64,000 bases of DNA, taken from NCBI RefSeq assembly GCF_029892485.1, contig NZ_JARXVG010000006.1, positions 372,001-436,000 on the forward strand, given 5' to 3'. Below are positions 29,541 to 38,414 of the stretch, piece after piece. The notes under the pieces were generated by a model, which was given only the letters and a program-made list of their open reading frames with translations, had not been told where the DNA came from and searched no databases. Source of the stretch: Variovorax boronicumulans. Its GTDB lineage: Bacteria; Pseudomonadota; Gammaproteobacteria; Burkholderiales; Burkholderiaceae_C. How positions within the stretch are numbered: the stretch's first letter is position 1; each line of letters begins with the position of its first letter. A program made the translations under genes and the position numbers.

Positions 29541-31562
29541 TCAGCCGCGTGGGTTTGCGGTGGGCCAGGCCAGGCGGCGGAACTCCGCGCGCAGGGCGGC
29601 GAGCGTCTCGGGCGCGACCTCGGCGTAGCGCTGGGCTTCGAGCTTCAGCAGCCAGTCGCGCACCGGTTGCGCGGCGGCGCCGAAGCGCGCGTCGGCCTGC
29701 GCCGCCATCTGGCGCGGCGGGGCGGTCTCGGGCACGGCCAAGCCGGCTTTCGCCAGGCGCGCGCGGGCCTGGCCGAGCAGGCGCAGCCACGGGTCGTGCC
29801 GGCTGCGCTCCCACAGCGTCCAGCCCGCGCCGGCGAGGCTCGCGGCGATCACCAGGTAGAGCAGCACGTAGGCGAGGTCTTCGAGGCTCGGCGCATCGAA
29901 GCCGAGGTTCTTCAGCAGGTTGAGCTGGCGGCTCTGGGTGTAGCTGAGCACCCACTGGTTCCAGCCGTTGTTCACCGCCTCCCAGGCGGCGCGCAGGTTC
30001 TGCACCAGCGTCGGACTCATCGCGCCGATGGCGCCGGCAAAAAGGCCCGGCTGCGGCACGAGCCGCTGCAACTGGCCGATGCGGCCGGGCGCGACCGAAG
30101 CCGTCGGGTCCACGCGCACCCAGCCCGATCCCTCTTGCCAGACTTCGGCCCAGGCGTGCGCATCGCGCTGGCGCACGGTCCAGTAGTTGTCGATGGTGTT
30201 GAGTTCGCCGCCCTGGTAGCCGGTCACGATGCGCGAGGGGATGCCCAGGTTGCGCATCAGCACCACGAAGGCCGAGGCGATGTGCTCGCAGAAGCCTTCC
30301 TTGCGGTCGAACCAGAATTCGTCGGCCGTGTCGTTGCCGTAGACGCCGGGCTCCAGTGTGTAGGTGTAGCCGCCGGTGCGCAGTCGCCGCAGCGCGGCCT
30401 GGACCAGGGCGGGCGTGGCGGCGCCTGCCAGGGCGGGGTCGTTGCGCATTTCCGCTGCGAGCGCGGCGGTGCGCGGGTTCGTGCCGGGGGGCAGCGCCAG
30501 GTAGGCCTGCAGCTGCCCGCCCGCGCGGCGCACCGGACCGCTCTGGAATCGCGGATGGCTTTCGGCGCGGTAGCGCAGCAGGTCGGTGACCGGCCGGTTC
30601 GAGAGCCACTGCAGATCGGACGTGCCGAAGACTTCGAGCCCGGGCGCTTCGGGGGGCTTCTGCGCCGCATCGAGAGTCAGCAGCCAGGGGCGATTGTTGG
30701 GCTCGAGCGTGACTTCGTAGCGCACGGGCTCGCCGGTCACGCGCAGGTTGGCGGGCCCTTGGCCGTCGCGCCGCCACGACGGCAGCGCTGTCCACTCGCG
30801 TCCGTCGAACTGGCCGAGCACCGGGCCGCGGAAGTAGAGCTGGCTTTGCGGCGGCACGCGGTTGTCCTCGAACTTGATGCGGGCGGCGATGCCGTCGTCG
30901 AGCGCCAGTTCGGCGATGGTGCCGACGCGCATCGTGTTCGACAGGCCCGTGCGCCCGGCCATTGCGTCGCTCGGCGTGCCCCACAGGGGCGCGAAGCGCG
31001 GGAACAGCAGGAACAGCGCCAGCATGATCGGCGCCCCGGCCAGCGCCATCCAGCCGGCGGTGCGCGCGGCCTGCATCAGCGGCGGCTTGCCGACGGGCAT
31101 GTGCGCGTTGACCAGCGCGGTGAGCAGGCCCAGCAGCGCGAGCAGCATCGTGAAGGCCGTCAGCAGCGACTGCGAGTAGAAGAAGTTCGTGAGCATTGCG
31201 AAGAAGCCCAGGAAGAAGACGACGAAGGCGTCTCTTCGGGCGCGCAGCTCGAGGGTCTTGAGGGCCAGCAGGATGACGATGAGCGTGACGCCGGCGTCGC
31301 GGCCGAGGAGGGTGCGGTGGGTGGCGTAGGTGCCTGCCAGGGCCAGGGCGAGCAGGGCGATTCGCCACCACTTGCTGGGCAAGGGGCGCGCTTCCATGGC
31401 CAGTGAGCCGCGCCAGAGAAGGACCAGGGCTGTCAGGACTGTGCACCACCAAGGCAGGTTTTCTACTTGCGGCAGGACTATCAGGGCGATGACTGCCAGG
31501 AGGAAGAGGGTGTCTCTGGCGTCTCTTGGGAGGGTGTAGAGCTTTTGCATGAGCTTGTTCAT
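29541..31562 (-). CDS. TgpA-like membrane transglutaminase (DUF3488 family)
   Basis: A 673-aa inner-membrane protein. The N-terminus carries about six hydrophobic segments (DUF3488, to residue ~190). A periplasmic transglutaminase core follows, with Cys in EGFCEHIASAF, His in DAHAWAEVW and Asp in VRVDPTASV. A final membrane segment (YVLLYLVIAASLAGAGWTLW) and a cytoplasmic DUF4129-like tail end the protein. It matches TgpA, whose gene usually follows MoxR and DUF58 genes. The start is the ATG at 31562 after an AGAGG site. Unusually, a 606-bp palindromic repeat separates it from the DUF58 gene upstream. Confidence 0.92.
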   Translation of the reverse strand: MNKLMQKLYTLPRDARDTLFLLAVIALIVLPQVENLPWWCTVLTALVLLWRGSLAMEARPLPSKWWRIALLALALAGTYATHRTLLGRDAGVTLIVILLALKTLELRARRDAFVVFFLGFFAMLTNFFYSQSLLTAFTMLLALLGLLTALVNAHMPVGKPPLMQAARTAGWMALAGAPIMLALFLLFPRFAPLWGTPSDAMAGRTGLSNTMRVGTIAELALDDGIAARIKFEDNRVPPQSQLYFRGPVLGQFDGREWTALPSWRRDGQGPANLRVTGEPVRYEVTLEPNNRPWLLTLDAAQKPPEAPGLEVFGTSDLQWLSNRPVTDLLRYRAESHPRFQSGPVRRAGGQLQAYLALPPGTNPRTAALAAEMRNDPALAGAATPALVQAALRRLRTGGYTYTLEPGVYGNDTADEFWFDRKEGFCEHIASAFVVLMRNLGIPSRIVTGYQGGELNTIDNYWTVRQRDAHAWAEVWQEGSGWVRVDPTASVAPGRIGQLQRLVPQPGLFAGAIGAMSPTLVQNLRAAWEAVNNGWNQWVLSYTQSRQLNLLKNLGFDAPSLEDLAYVLLYLVIAASLAGAGWTLWERSRHDPWLRLLGQARARLAKAGLAVPETAPPRQMAAQADARFGAAAQPVRDWLLKLEAQRYAEVAPETLAALRAEFRRLAWPTANPRG

Positions 31563-31588
31563 GCTTTGTGCCTCTTTTTGAGGGCGGA

Positions 31589-32194
31589 GGCCGGGTCTCG
31601 CCCCGGCGGGCGACCTACTTTTCTTTGCTTCGCCAAAGAAAAGTAGGCAAAAGAAAGGCGACCCCACTGTCTGCGACCCCTTCGCGTTGCTACGGGGCAA
31701 CCTGCGGTGCTCGCGTTTCGCGGGGTCTCGCCGAACTCGCTTCGCTCAGACAGCGGCGAGCCCTGATCCGCGAAACGCTGCGCTCCTCGGCGCAGCCAGA
31801 GGGGGGTGGAGACCACACGGGCCATTGCTTCGCTCGGCCCGAAGGGCGTGCACGCGCTTGCGCGTGCACGCCTTGAATTGGTGGCTGTTGTCTGGTGAGT
31901 GGCTGGGCTGGGCCGGGCCGAGCAAAGCGACGGCCCGTACTGTCTTGAAAGCCGAGCGCAGCGATGGCGCGTCCGAAAGCCCTTCTGTATGCGCCGAGGA
32001 GCGGAGCGTTTCGCGGACAAGGGCTCGCCCTTGTTTGAGCGAAGCGAGTTTGGGCGAGACCCCGCGAAACGTGAGCACCGCAGGTTGCCCGTAGCGAAGC
32101 GAAGGGACGCAGACAGCAGGGTCGCCTTTTCTTTGCTTACGTTCTTTTGGCGAAGCAAAAGAAAGTAAGTCGCCTGCCGGGGCGAGACCCGGCC
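31589..32194. repeat. 606-bp imperfect palindrome inside the moxR-DUF58-tgpA operon
   Basis: The 655-bp gap between the DUF58 stop and the tgpA start holds no gene. It is almost wholly a large inverted repeat: the left arm starts at 31589 with GCCGGGTCTCGCCCCGG-like sequence and the right arm ends at 32194 with its reverse complement. Arm pieces such as CTACTTTTCTTTGCTTC, GCAACCTGCGGTGCTCGCGTTTCGCGGGGTC and CGAAACGCT...CTCCTCGG recur inverted on the other side. The centre has its own hairpin (GGCGTGCACGCG with CGCGTGCACGCC). Many frames stay open in both strands only because the sequence lacks stops. No transposase or target-site duplication was seen. Confidence 0.85.
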
Positions 32195-32217
32195 CCGGAA
32201 AGAAAACGCACAAAACC

Positions 32218-33195
32218 TCAACATAAAGCCAACGCCTCCAGGCAAGCGCGTCTATGAGCCTCCCCCTGAGAAGGCTTCACCACCCGCCCAGCAACCCGAA
32301 CCCCGTAATCCACCCCCAGCCGATCCGCCATCAACACCCACGCACAAAGCCGCGACACCCGCGCCTCGGTATCCGCAAGCCCGGTCACCTGCGCATCGAG
32401 CCAGAGCTCTTCACGCTGCGTGTGCTGCGTGTCCCGGCTGACAAGGTCCTCCGACCCGGCCGCCTGCGCACGCGCCGCCTTCTTCCAGACCACGAGCTTC
32501 AACGGATCGCCCCGCCGGTACGCCCGCACGCCGTCGTACTCTCCAGCCCCTTGCGCGCGCAGCGCAGCAGAAGCGGCCGCCGGCCCCGACAAGGGCTCGC
32601 CCGGCGGCAGCGGCGGCGGATGGGCCTCGGGTGTCGGGTACACCAGCATCTGCGCCGCGGGCCGCCAGACCGTCCACACGCGAAACGTACCCAGCGGAAA
32701 GCGCGTCTCGGCGGTGAGCGGCGGCACCGGATGCAGTCCGCGCCGCTCCGGCTTGAAGGCGATCTCCACAGTGGAAGCGCCTTCGGCCGGCACGTCGGTC
32801 CAGGCCCATTGCCCGCTGCCGCGCACCGCCATCCCGATGCCGTAGCGCACGCTGCGCCGCGTGTTGTTCAGCACGACCCGGAAGACGGCTGCGGCCCCGG
32901 CGTAGTGCGCCTCGGGCGGCATCATGCGCATGGCCAGCCCGCGCAGCGTGGCGTGGCACACATGCATCCCCACCGCGACGCTGCCGGCCAGCAAGAAGGT
33001 CAACAGATAACCCAGGTTGAGCTGGTAGTTGATCGACGCGACCAGCAGCACCAGCAGCGTGGCTGCCAGCGTCCAGCCGGCCCGCGTGGGCACGATGTAG
33101 ACGTTGCGCTGCGTGAGCTCCAGCGTGTCCGACGGCGGCCGTCGGGACAGGAACCAGCCGTCGATGCGCGAGCGCAGGGCGCCGACCGGATTCAC
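32218..33195 (-). CDS. DUF58 domain protein
   Basis: A 325-aa membrane-linked protein encoded directly after the MoxR ATPase (overlap of 4 bp). Two N-terminal hydrophobic segments (AGWTLAATLLVLLVASINYQL and YLLTFLLAGSVAVGMHVC) precede a cytoplasmic part with the DUF58 motif GEYDGVRAYRRGDPLKLVVWKKAAR near residue 240. DUF58 proteins pair with MoxR ATPases and TgpA-type transglutaminases in an uncharacterised membrane system. The C-terminus (EALALC) ends shortly before the palindromic repeat. Confidence 0.9.
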   Translation of the reverse strand: MNPVGALRSRIDGWFLSRRPPSDTLELTQRNVYIVPTRAGWTLAATLLVLLVASINYQLNLGYLLTFLLAGSVAVGMHVCHATLRGLAMRMMPPEAHYAGAAAVFRVVLNNTRRSVRYGIGMAVRGSGQWAWTDVPAEGASTVEIAFKPERRGLHPVPPLTAETRFPLGTFRVWTVWRPAAQMLVYPTPEAHPPPLPPGEPLSGPAAASAALRAQGAGEYDGVRAYRRGDPLKLVVWKKAARAQAAGSEDLVSRDTQHTQREELWLDAQVTGLADTEARVSRLCAWVLMADRLGVDYGVRVAGRVVKPSQGEAHRRACLEALALC

Positions 33196-34130
33196 GGCAG
33201 CGGTACGGCCGCGATCATGGCGCGCACCTGCTCGACGGCACCGCGGCCCGCATCGCCCACGGGCGTGAGCCGGTGCGCGATCGTCTGCGGCAGCACGGAC
33301 TGCACGTCGTCGGGCGCGACGTAGCTGCGGTTGGCCAGCAGAGCCTGCGCCTTGGCGGCGCGCAGCACCGCGATGCCGGCGCGCGGCGAGAGGCCCTGCA
33401 GGAACCAGCGGCCCGAGCGCGTGGCCGCGATCAGGTCCTGCACATAGTTGAGCAGCGCGTCGGAGGCATGCACCTGCTGCACACGCTGCTGGATGGCGGT
33501 GAGTTCGCCGGCGGTCAGCATCGCCGGAAGGCTCGCCAACATCTCGCGGCGGTCTGCGCTCGAGAGCAGCAAACGCTCGGCGGCGCGGTCGGGGTAGCCG
33601 AGCGAGATGCGCATCAGGAAGCGGTCGAGTTGCGATTCGGGCAACGCGAAGGTGCCCAACTGGTCCTGCGGGTTCTGCGTGGCGATCACGAAGAAGGGCG
33701 TGGGCAGCGGGCGGGTCTCGCCTTCGATGGTGACCTGCTTTTCTTCCATCGCCTCGAGCAGGGCGCTCTGGGTCTTGGGGCTTGCGCGGTTGATTTCGTC
33801 GGCCAGCAGCACCTGGGCAAAGATCGGCCCGGGGTGGAACACGAAGGCCTGCTGGCCGCGGTCGTAGATCGCCACGCCCGACAGGTCGCCCGGCATCAGG
33901 TCGGCGGTGAACTGGACCCGCGAAAACTGCAGGCCGAAGGTGTGCGAGAGCGCGTGGGCGAGGGTGGTCTTGCCGACCCCCGGCACATCCTCGATCAGCA
34001 GGTGGCCGCCCGCGAGCAGGCAGGCCACGCAGTCGCGCACCTGCGCCTCTTTGCCGACGATCACCGTGTTAAGCTGACTCAGCAAAGTGGCAAGCTTCGC
34101 AGCAACGTCCATATTTGTATCCATATGCAA
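33192..34130 (-). CDS. MoxR-family AAA ATPase
   Basis: A 312-aa AAA+ ATPase. Walker A is EDVPGVGKTTLAHAL (residues ~45-60), Walker B is LLADEINRA near residue 110, and the sensor-type segments FFVIATQNPQDQLGTFALPESQLDRF and YPDRAAE follow. MoxR proteins are chaperone-like partners of the DUF58 and transglutaminase proteins encoded just downstream. The exact start (34130) could be one of two closely spaced ATGs. The gene diverges from the amidohydrolase gene across about 60 bp. Confidence 0.92.
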   Translation of the reverse strand: MHMDTNMDVAAKLATLLSQLNTVIVGKEAQVRDCVACLLAGGHLLIEDVPGVGKTTLAHALSHTFGLQFSRVQFTADLMPGDLSGVAIYDRGQQAFVFHPGPIFAQVLLADEINRASPKTQSALLEAMEEKQVTIEGETRPLPTPFFVIATQNPQDQLGTFALPESQLDRFLMRISLGYPDRAAERLLLSSADRREMLASLPAMLTAGELTAIQQRVQQVHASDALLNYVQDLIAATRSGRWFLQGLSPRAGIAVLRAAKAQALLANRSYVAPDDVQSVLPQTIAHRLTPVGDAGRGAVEQVRAMIAAVPLP

Positions 34131-34192
34131 ACGATACCGTAAGACCCGCCGGCCCCATGCCGCGTGAGGTCTAGACGTGGCGACAGAGACAC

Positions 34193-35146
34193 ATGGGCAA
34201 GACAGGCTACTTCACACACCGCGACTTCTGGAAGCACGACATGGGCCGGGGTCATCCCGAGTGCCCCGAGCGACTGGATGCCATCGAAGACCGGCTGCTT
34301 CTCACTGGCGTCGGCGATGCGCTCGAGCATTGCGACGTGCCGCTGGCCACGCTGGAGCAGCTCACCCGGGCCCACAGCGTCGGGCACGTCGAGCATCTCG
34401 AGGAGCTTCACCAGCGCCTGGTGGCCGACGAACCCGCCGGCGGCCCCGACCACGCGCAGCTCGACCCCGACACCTCCCTGAACCGCTTCACCCTGCTGGC
34501 CGCGCGCCGGGGCGCAGGCGCCGCCATTGCCGCGACCGACGCGGTGATCGCCGGCGACATCGAGAACGCCTTCTGCTCGGTGCGCCCGCCGGGCCACCAT
34601 GCCTGCCGCGAGCAGGCGATGGGCTTCTGCTTCTTCAACAACATCGCGATCGCGGCGCGCCATGCGCTCGAAGTGCACGGCTACGACCGCGTGGCCATCG
34701 TCGATTTCGACGTGCACCACGGCAACGGCACCGAGAACATCCTCTCGAACGATCCGCGCGTGTTGATGGTCGGCTTCTTCCAGCACCCGTTCTATCCGTA
34801 CAGCGGCACTGAGCATCCGGCGCCGAACATGCTGAACCTGCCAATCCCGGCCTACACCCGCGGCATGGATGTGCGCGAACTGATCGAGGCCGCCTGGATG
34901 CCGCGGCTCGAGGAGTTCCGCCCGCAAATGGTCTTCATCAGCGCGGGCTTCGACGCCCACCGCGACGACGACCTGGGCCAGCTCGGCCTCACCGAGAACG
35001 ACTTTGCCTGGATCACGAGCCGCATCCGCGATGTCGCCCGGCGCCATGCGCGCGGCCGCATCGTCTCGGTGCTCGAGGGCGGCTACAACCTCGATGCGCT
35101 CGCGCGCAGCGTGGAAGCGCACATTCGCGTGCTCGCAGACCTCTGA
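34193..35146 (+). CDS. Histone deacetylase/acetylpolyamine amidohydrolase family protein
   Basis: A 317-aa arginase-fold zinc hydrolase. The catalytic motifs are PPGHHACREQAMGFCFFNN (His-His pair near residue 139), VDFDVHHGNGTENIL (Asp and His metal ligands near residue 175) and SAGFDAHRDDDLGQL (Asp ligand near residue 262). Bacterial members act on acetylated polyamines, amino acids or acetylated proteins; substrate cannot be read here. The start is the ATG at 34193, leading with GKTGYFTHRDFWKHDMG, and it diverges from moxR. A REP-like hairpin follows. Confidence 0.92.
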   Translation: MGKTGYFTHRDFWKHDMGRGHPECPERLDAIEDRLLLTGVGDALEHCDVPLATLEQLTRAHSVGHVEHLEELHQRLVADEPAGGPDHAQLDPDTSLNRFTLLAARRGAGAAIAATDAVIAGDIENAFCSVRPPGHHACREQAMGFCFFNNIAIAARHALEVHGYDRVAIVDFDVHHGNGTENILSNDPRVLMVGFFQHPFYPYSGTEHPAPNMLNLPIPAYTRGMDVRELIEAAWMPRLEEFRPQMVFISAGFDAHRDDDLGQLGLTENDFAWITSRIRDVARRHARGRIVSVLEGGYNLDALARSVEAHIRVLADL

Positions 35147-35173
35147 TTCGAATTCCTGATCGAAAGACAGTCC

Positions 35174-35229
35174 GTTCACGCTGAGCTTGTCGAAGCGCTG
35201 CGCAAGGCTTCGACAAGCTCAGCCCGAAC
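35174..35229. repeat. REP-like palindromic hairpin
   Basis: An imperfect palindrome in the gap between the amidohydrolase and mscS genes. The arms contain TGAGCTTGTCGAAGC and its reverse complement GCTTCGACAAGCTCA around a ~10-nt loop. The TTCGACAAGCTCAGC core is a common dispersed repeat in high-GC proteobacteria. It may act as a transcript end-stabiliser or terminator. Confidence 0.8.
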
Positions 35230-35241
35230 GGCCCCGGACTG

Positions 35242-36522
35242 ATGAACTTCAACGACTTCACACAACGCCTGAGCGCGGTCGATGCACGCGGCATCGGCAT
35301 CGAATTGACCGTGCTGGTGGCCTGCGTGGCCCTGGCCTGGGCCATCTGCAAATGGTTCGGACGCGACCAGCCCAAGGACTCCATCTGGTTCGGCGAAAGC
35401 ACTTTCGACGGCCTGTTGTTCCCGCTGCTGTCGCTGGTGTTCACCGATCTCGCACGGCGCGTGGTGATTGATTTTCAGCCGGTGCTGGTGCTGCGCATCG
35501 CGGTGTCGGTGTTCCTGTCGCTGGCGGTCATCCGGCTGTTCGCGCGGGTGCTCAGGGCGGTGTTTCCCACCTCCAACCTAGTGCGGCTGATCGAGCGCAC
35601 GATCTCGTGGCTCGCGTGGATCGCGGCCGTGCTCTGGATCGTCGGGCTCCTGCCGCCCGTGCTGGCCGAGTTGGACAACATCACGCTGGCCTTCGGCAAG
35701 ACGCGCGTGAGCGTGCAGACGATCTTCCAGGGCGTGCTGTCGGCCGGGCTGGTGCTGGTGATCGCGCTGTGGATCGCCTCGACCATCGAAAAGCGCATCC
35801 TGCGCGAGGCCGTCACCGACTTGTCGATGCGCAAGGTTGCGTCGAACGCGGTGCGCGCCTTCCTGCTGCTGATCGGCTTGCTGTTCGCGCTGTCGGCGGT
35901 GGGGGTGGACCTCACGGCGCTCTCGGTGCTGGGCGGTGCGCTCGGCGTGGGCCTGGGCTTCGGGCTGCAGAAGCTGGCGGCCAACTATGTGAGCGGCTTC
36001 GTGATCCTGCTGGAGCGCTCGATCCGCATCGGGGACAACGTGAAGGTCGACACCTTCGAAGGCCGCATCACCGACATCAAGACCCGCTACACGCTCATCC
36101 GCGCGGGCAACGGGCGCGAGGCCATCGTGCCGAACGAATCGCTGATCACCAGCCGGGTGGAAAACCTCTCGCTGGCCGACCGCAAGTTCAACATCACGAC
36201 CAACATCGTGGTGGGCTACGAGAGCGACGTGGCGCAGGTGCAGGCCGTCCTGTGCGAGGCGGCCAAGGCGCAGCCGCGGGTGATGACCGACCCCGCGCCT
36301 GTGGCCTATCTCGTGAACTTCGCGCCCGACGGCCTGGAGTTCAGCCTGCATTTCTGGGTGGCCGATCCGGACAAGGGCAAGGACAACCTGCGCTCGGCCA
36401 TCAACATCGCGATTCTCGAAGGGCTGCGTGGCGCGGGAATTGACATTCCTTACCCGCAGCGCGTGCTCCGCGTGGAATCTTTGCCGGCGGGAATGGCGCC
36501 AGCCCCCGACGCTGTTTTATAA
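35242..36522 (+). CDS. MscS-family mechanosensitive channel
   Basis: A 426-aa membrane protein. Several hydrophobic segments (for example LFPLLSLVFTDLARRVV, ALVLVIALWIASTIE) precede the conserved pore helix and domain: LGGALGVGLGFGLQKLAANYVSGFVILLERSIRIGDNVKV, near residues 230-275. The beta domain with EGRITDIKTRYTLIR follows. The Gly/Ala-rich third segment and the channel-domain motif define the MscS family. It would release ions or solutes under hypo-osmotic stress. Its TAA stop is inside the -10 element of the next operon. Confidence 0.9.
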   Translation: MNFNDFTQRLSAVDARGIGIELTVLVACVALAWAICKWFGRDQPKDSIWFGESTFDGLLFPLLSLVFTDLARRVVIDFQPVLVLRIAVSVFLSLAVIRLFARVLRAVFPTSNLVRLIERTISWLAWIAAVLWIVGLLPPVLAELDNITLAFGKTRVSVQTIFQGVLSAGLVLVIALWIASTIEKRILREAVTDLSMRKVASNAVRAFLLLIGLLFALSAVGVDLTALSVLGGALGVGLGFGLQKLAANYVSGFVILLERSIRIGDNVKVDTFEGRITDIKTRYTLIRAGNGREAIVPNESLITSRVENLSLADRKFNITTNIVVGYESDVAQVQAVLCEAAKAQPRVMTDPAPVAYLVNFAPDGLEFSLHFWVADPDKGKDNLRSAINIAILEGLRGAGIDIPYPQRVLRVESLPAGMAPAPDAVL

Positions 36523-36547
36523 TCGTGAAAAAGCACGATCGTTCTTT
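36518..36547 (+). promoter_or_regulatory. Promoter and palindromic operator before etfBA
   Basis: A TATAAT -10 box at 36518-36523 overlaps the mscS stop. An 18-bp near-perfect palindrome, AAAGCACGATCGTTCTTT (36530-36547, one mismatch), covers the likely start of transcription. Palindromes with CGATCG or CGTTCG centres of this kind are bound by TetR-type fatty-acid regulators in betaproteobacteria. No convincing -35 box is visible. The regulator identity is inferred. Confidence 0.5.
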
Positions 36548-36655
36548 TTAGGCAGGTGGTGCCTACAGGAAGAACGGAGAGGCTGCAAAGGTCGCGTCCT
36601 AGAATGATCGGCTGCCCTCGAAGCCCCCTTTTTGCAATCCAATGGAGTCAAGTCA

Positions 36656-37405
36656 ATGAAGGTTCTTGTACCTGTCAAACGGGTCGTCGACTACAACGTG
36701 AAGGTGCGCGTCAAGAGCGACGGCACCGGGGTGGACATTGCCAACGTCAAGATGAGCATGAACCCCTTCGACGAGATCGCTGTCGAAGAAGCGGTTCGCC
36801 TCAAAGAGAAGGGCATGGTCACCGAAGTGATCGCCGTCTCCTGCGGCGATGCCAAGTGCCAGGAAACCCTGCGCACCGCGATGGCCATCGGTGCGGACCG
36901 CGGCATCTTGGTCGAAACGACCGAAGAGCTCCAACCCTTGGCCGTGGCCAAGCTCCTGAAGGCGCTGGTCGACAAGGAACAGCCCCAGCTCGTCATCCTC
37001 GGCAAGCAAGCCATCGATGACGACGCGAACCAGACCGGCCAGATGCTGGCTGCACTCGCAGACGTGCCCCAGGCCACCTTCGCCTCCAAGGTCGACCTGG
37101 CCGCCGACAAGGTCACCGTTGCACGCGAAGTCGACGGTGGCATGGAAACGCTGACCCTCACGCTGCCCGCAGTCATCACGACCGACCTGCGCCTGAACGA
37201 GCCGCGCTACGTCACCTTGCCCAACATCATGAAGGCCAAGAAGAAGCAGCTCGATGTCTTCAAGCCCGAAGACCTGGGCGTCGATGTGAAGCCCCGCCTG
37301 AAGACCCTGAAGGTCAGCGAGCCGCCCAAGCGCGGTGCCGGCATCAAGGTGCCTGATGTGGCAACGCTGGTGGACAAACTGAAGAACGAAGCGAAGGTGA
37401 TCTGA
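36656..37405 (+). CDS. etfB: Electron transfer flavoprotein subunit beta
   Basis: A 249-aa subunit of the heterodimeric ETF that carries electrons from acyl-CoA dehydrogenases to the ETF:ubiquinone oxidoreductase. It begins [18 protein letters not shown] and has the beta-subunit motif [19 protein letters not shown] and, near residue 160, [14 protein letters not shown]. The length agrees with EtfB elsewhere. The start is the ATG at 36656. The alpha subunit follows 2 bp later. A palindromic operator lies upstream, so expression probably follows fatty-acid status. Confidence 0.95.
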   Translation: MKVLVPVKRVVDYNVKVRVKSDGTGVDIANVKMSMNPFDEIAVEEAVRLKEKGMVTEVIAVSCGDAKCQETLRTAMAIGADRGILVETTEELQPLAVAKLLKALVDKEQPQLVILGKQAIDDDANQTGQMLAALADVPQATFASKVDLAADKVTVAREVDGGMETLTLTLPAVITTDLRLNEPRYVTLPNIMKAKKKQLDVFKPEDLGVDVKPRLKTLKVSEPPKRGAGIKVPDVATLVDKLKNEAKVI

Positions 37406-37407
37406 AC

Positions 37408-38340
37408 ATGACCGCACTTGTTATTGCCGAACACGACCACGCGACCGTCAAGCCCGCGACCCTCAACACCGTGACTGCTGCATTGGCCTGCGGCGGCGAT
37501 GTTCACGTGCTGGTGGCCGGTGCCAACGCCGCTGAAGCCGGCAAGGCCGCAGCACAGATCGCGGGCGTCACCAAGGTCATCGTGGCCGACAGCCCGAGCC
37601 TGGCCGAGAACCTCGCTGAAAACGTCGCTGCTCAAGTCCTCGCGATTGCGGCCAACTACAGCCACATCCTGTTCCCCTCCACCGCCAACGGCAAAAACGT
37701 CGCCCCGCGCGTGGCCGCCAAGCTGGACGTGGCGCAGATCAGCGACATCACCCTGGTTGTCAGCCCCGACACCTTCGAGCGCCCGATCTATGCCGGCAAC
37801 GCGATTGCTACCGTGCAGAGCAGCGATGCCACCAAGGTGATCACGGTCCGCACGACCGGCTTCGATGCAGCCGCAGCAACGGGTGGCAGCGCCACCGTCG
37901 AAACCGCTGAAGGCGTAGCCGATAGCGGCAAGTCGAGCTTCGTCGGCCGCGAAGTCACCAAGAGCGAACGCCCCGAACTGACGGCCGCCAAGATCATCGT
38001 CTCGGGCGGACGTGCCCTCGGCAGCGCCGAGAAGTTCACCGAAGTGATGGCCCCGCTGGCCGACAAGCTCAACGCAGGCCTGGGCGCCAGCCGCGCAGCC
38101 GTCGATGCAGGCTACGCCCCGAACGACTGGCAAGTGGGCCAGACCGGCAAGATCGTGGCGCCGCAGCTGTACATCGCAGCGGGCATCTCGGGCGCGATCC
38201 AGCATCTGGCCGGCATGAAGGACTCCAAGGTGATCGTGGCGATCAACAAGGACGAGGAAGCGCCGATCTTCTCGGTGGCTGACTACGGCCTCGTGGCCGA
38301 CCTGTTCGTGGCCGTGCCCGAACTGGTGAAGGCGCTCTGA
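37408..38340 (+). CDS. etfA: Electron transfer flavoprotein subunit alpha
   Basis: A 310-aa FAD-binding ETF alpha subunit. The C-terminal FAD domain carries [49 protein letters not shown] and [21 protein letters not shown], all diagnostic for EtfA. The N-terminal part is the usual alpha/beta fold. The gene begins 2 bp after etfB and ends at an intrinsic terminator, so etfBA forms a two-gene unit. It should accept electrons from the dehydrogenase encoded just downstream. Confidence 0.96.
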   Translation: MTALVIAEHDHATVKPATLNTVTAALACGGDVHVLVAGANAAEAGKAAAQIAGVTKVIVADSPSLAENLAENVAAQVLAIAANYSHILFPSTANGKNVAPRVAAKLDVAQISDITLVVSPDTFERPIYAGNAIATVQSSDATKVITVRTTGFDAAAATGGSATVETAEGVADSGKSSFVGREVTKSERPELTAAKIIVSGGRALGSAEKFTEVMAPLADKLNAGLGASRAAVDAGYAPNDWQVGQTGKIVAPQLYIAAGISGAIQHLAGMKDSKVIVAINKDEEAPIFSVADYGLVADLFVAVPELVKAL

Positions 38341-38363
38341 CCGCATCGCCGCATTGAGCCGGA

Positions 38364-38387
38364 GGGCATCGTTCGCGATGCCCTTTT
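38364..38387 (+). terminator. Rho-independent terminator after etfBA
   Basis: Perfect 8-bp stem GGGCATCG/CGATGCCC closing a TTCG tetraloop, followed by TTTT, 23 bp after the etfA stop. It separates etfBA from the dehydrogenase gene. Confidence 0.85.
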
Positions 38388-38414
38388 CGTATCCGCTGTA
38401 TCTGGAGACAAGAC

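Noticed and set aside
28384-31452. Apparent 1022-codon fusion of an upstream segment to MltB
   Set aside because: The extra N-terminal part overlaps the TgpA-like gene in another frame; the real MltB start with signal peptide is at 29487.
31589-32194. Insertion sequence
   Set aside because: No transposase gene and no obvious target-site duplication; better described as a palindromic repeat.
31559-32245. Open frames on both strands within the 606-bp palindrome
   Set aside because: Their products mirror each other because the DNA is an inverted repeat; no ribosome-binding site or domain was seen.
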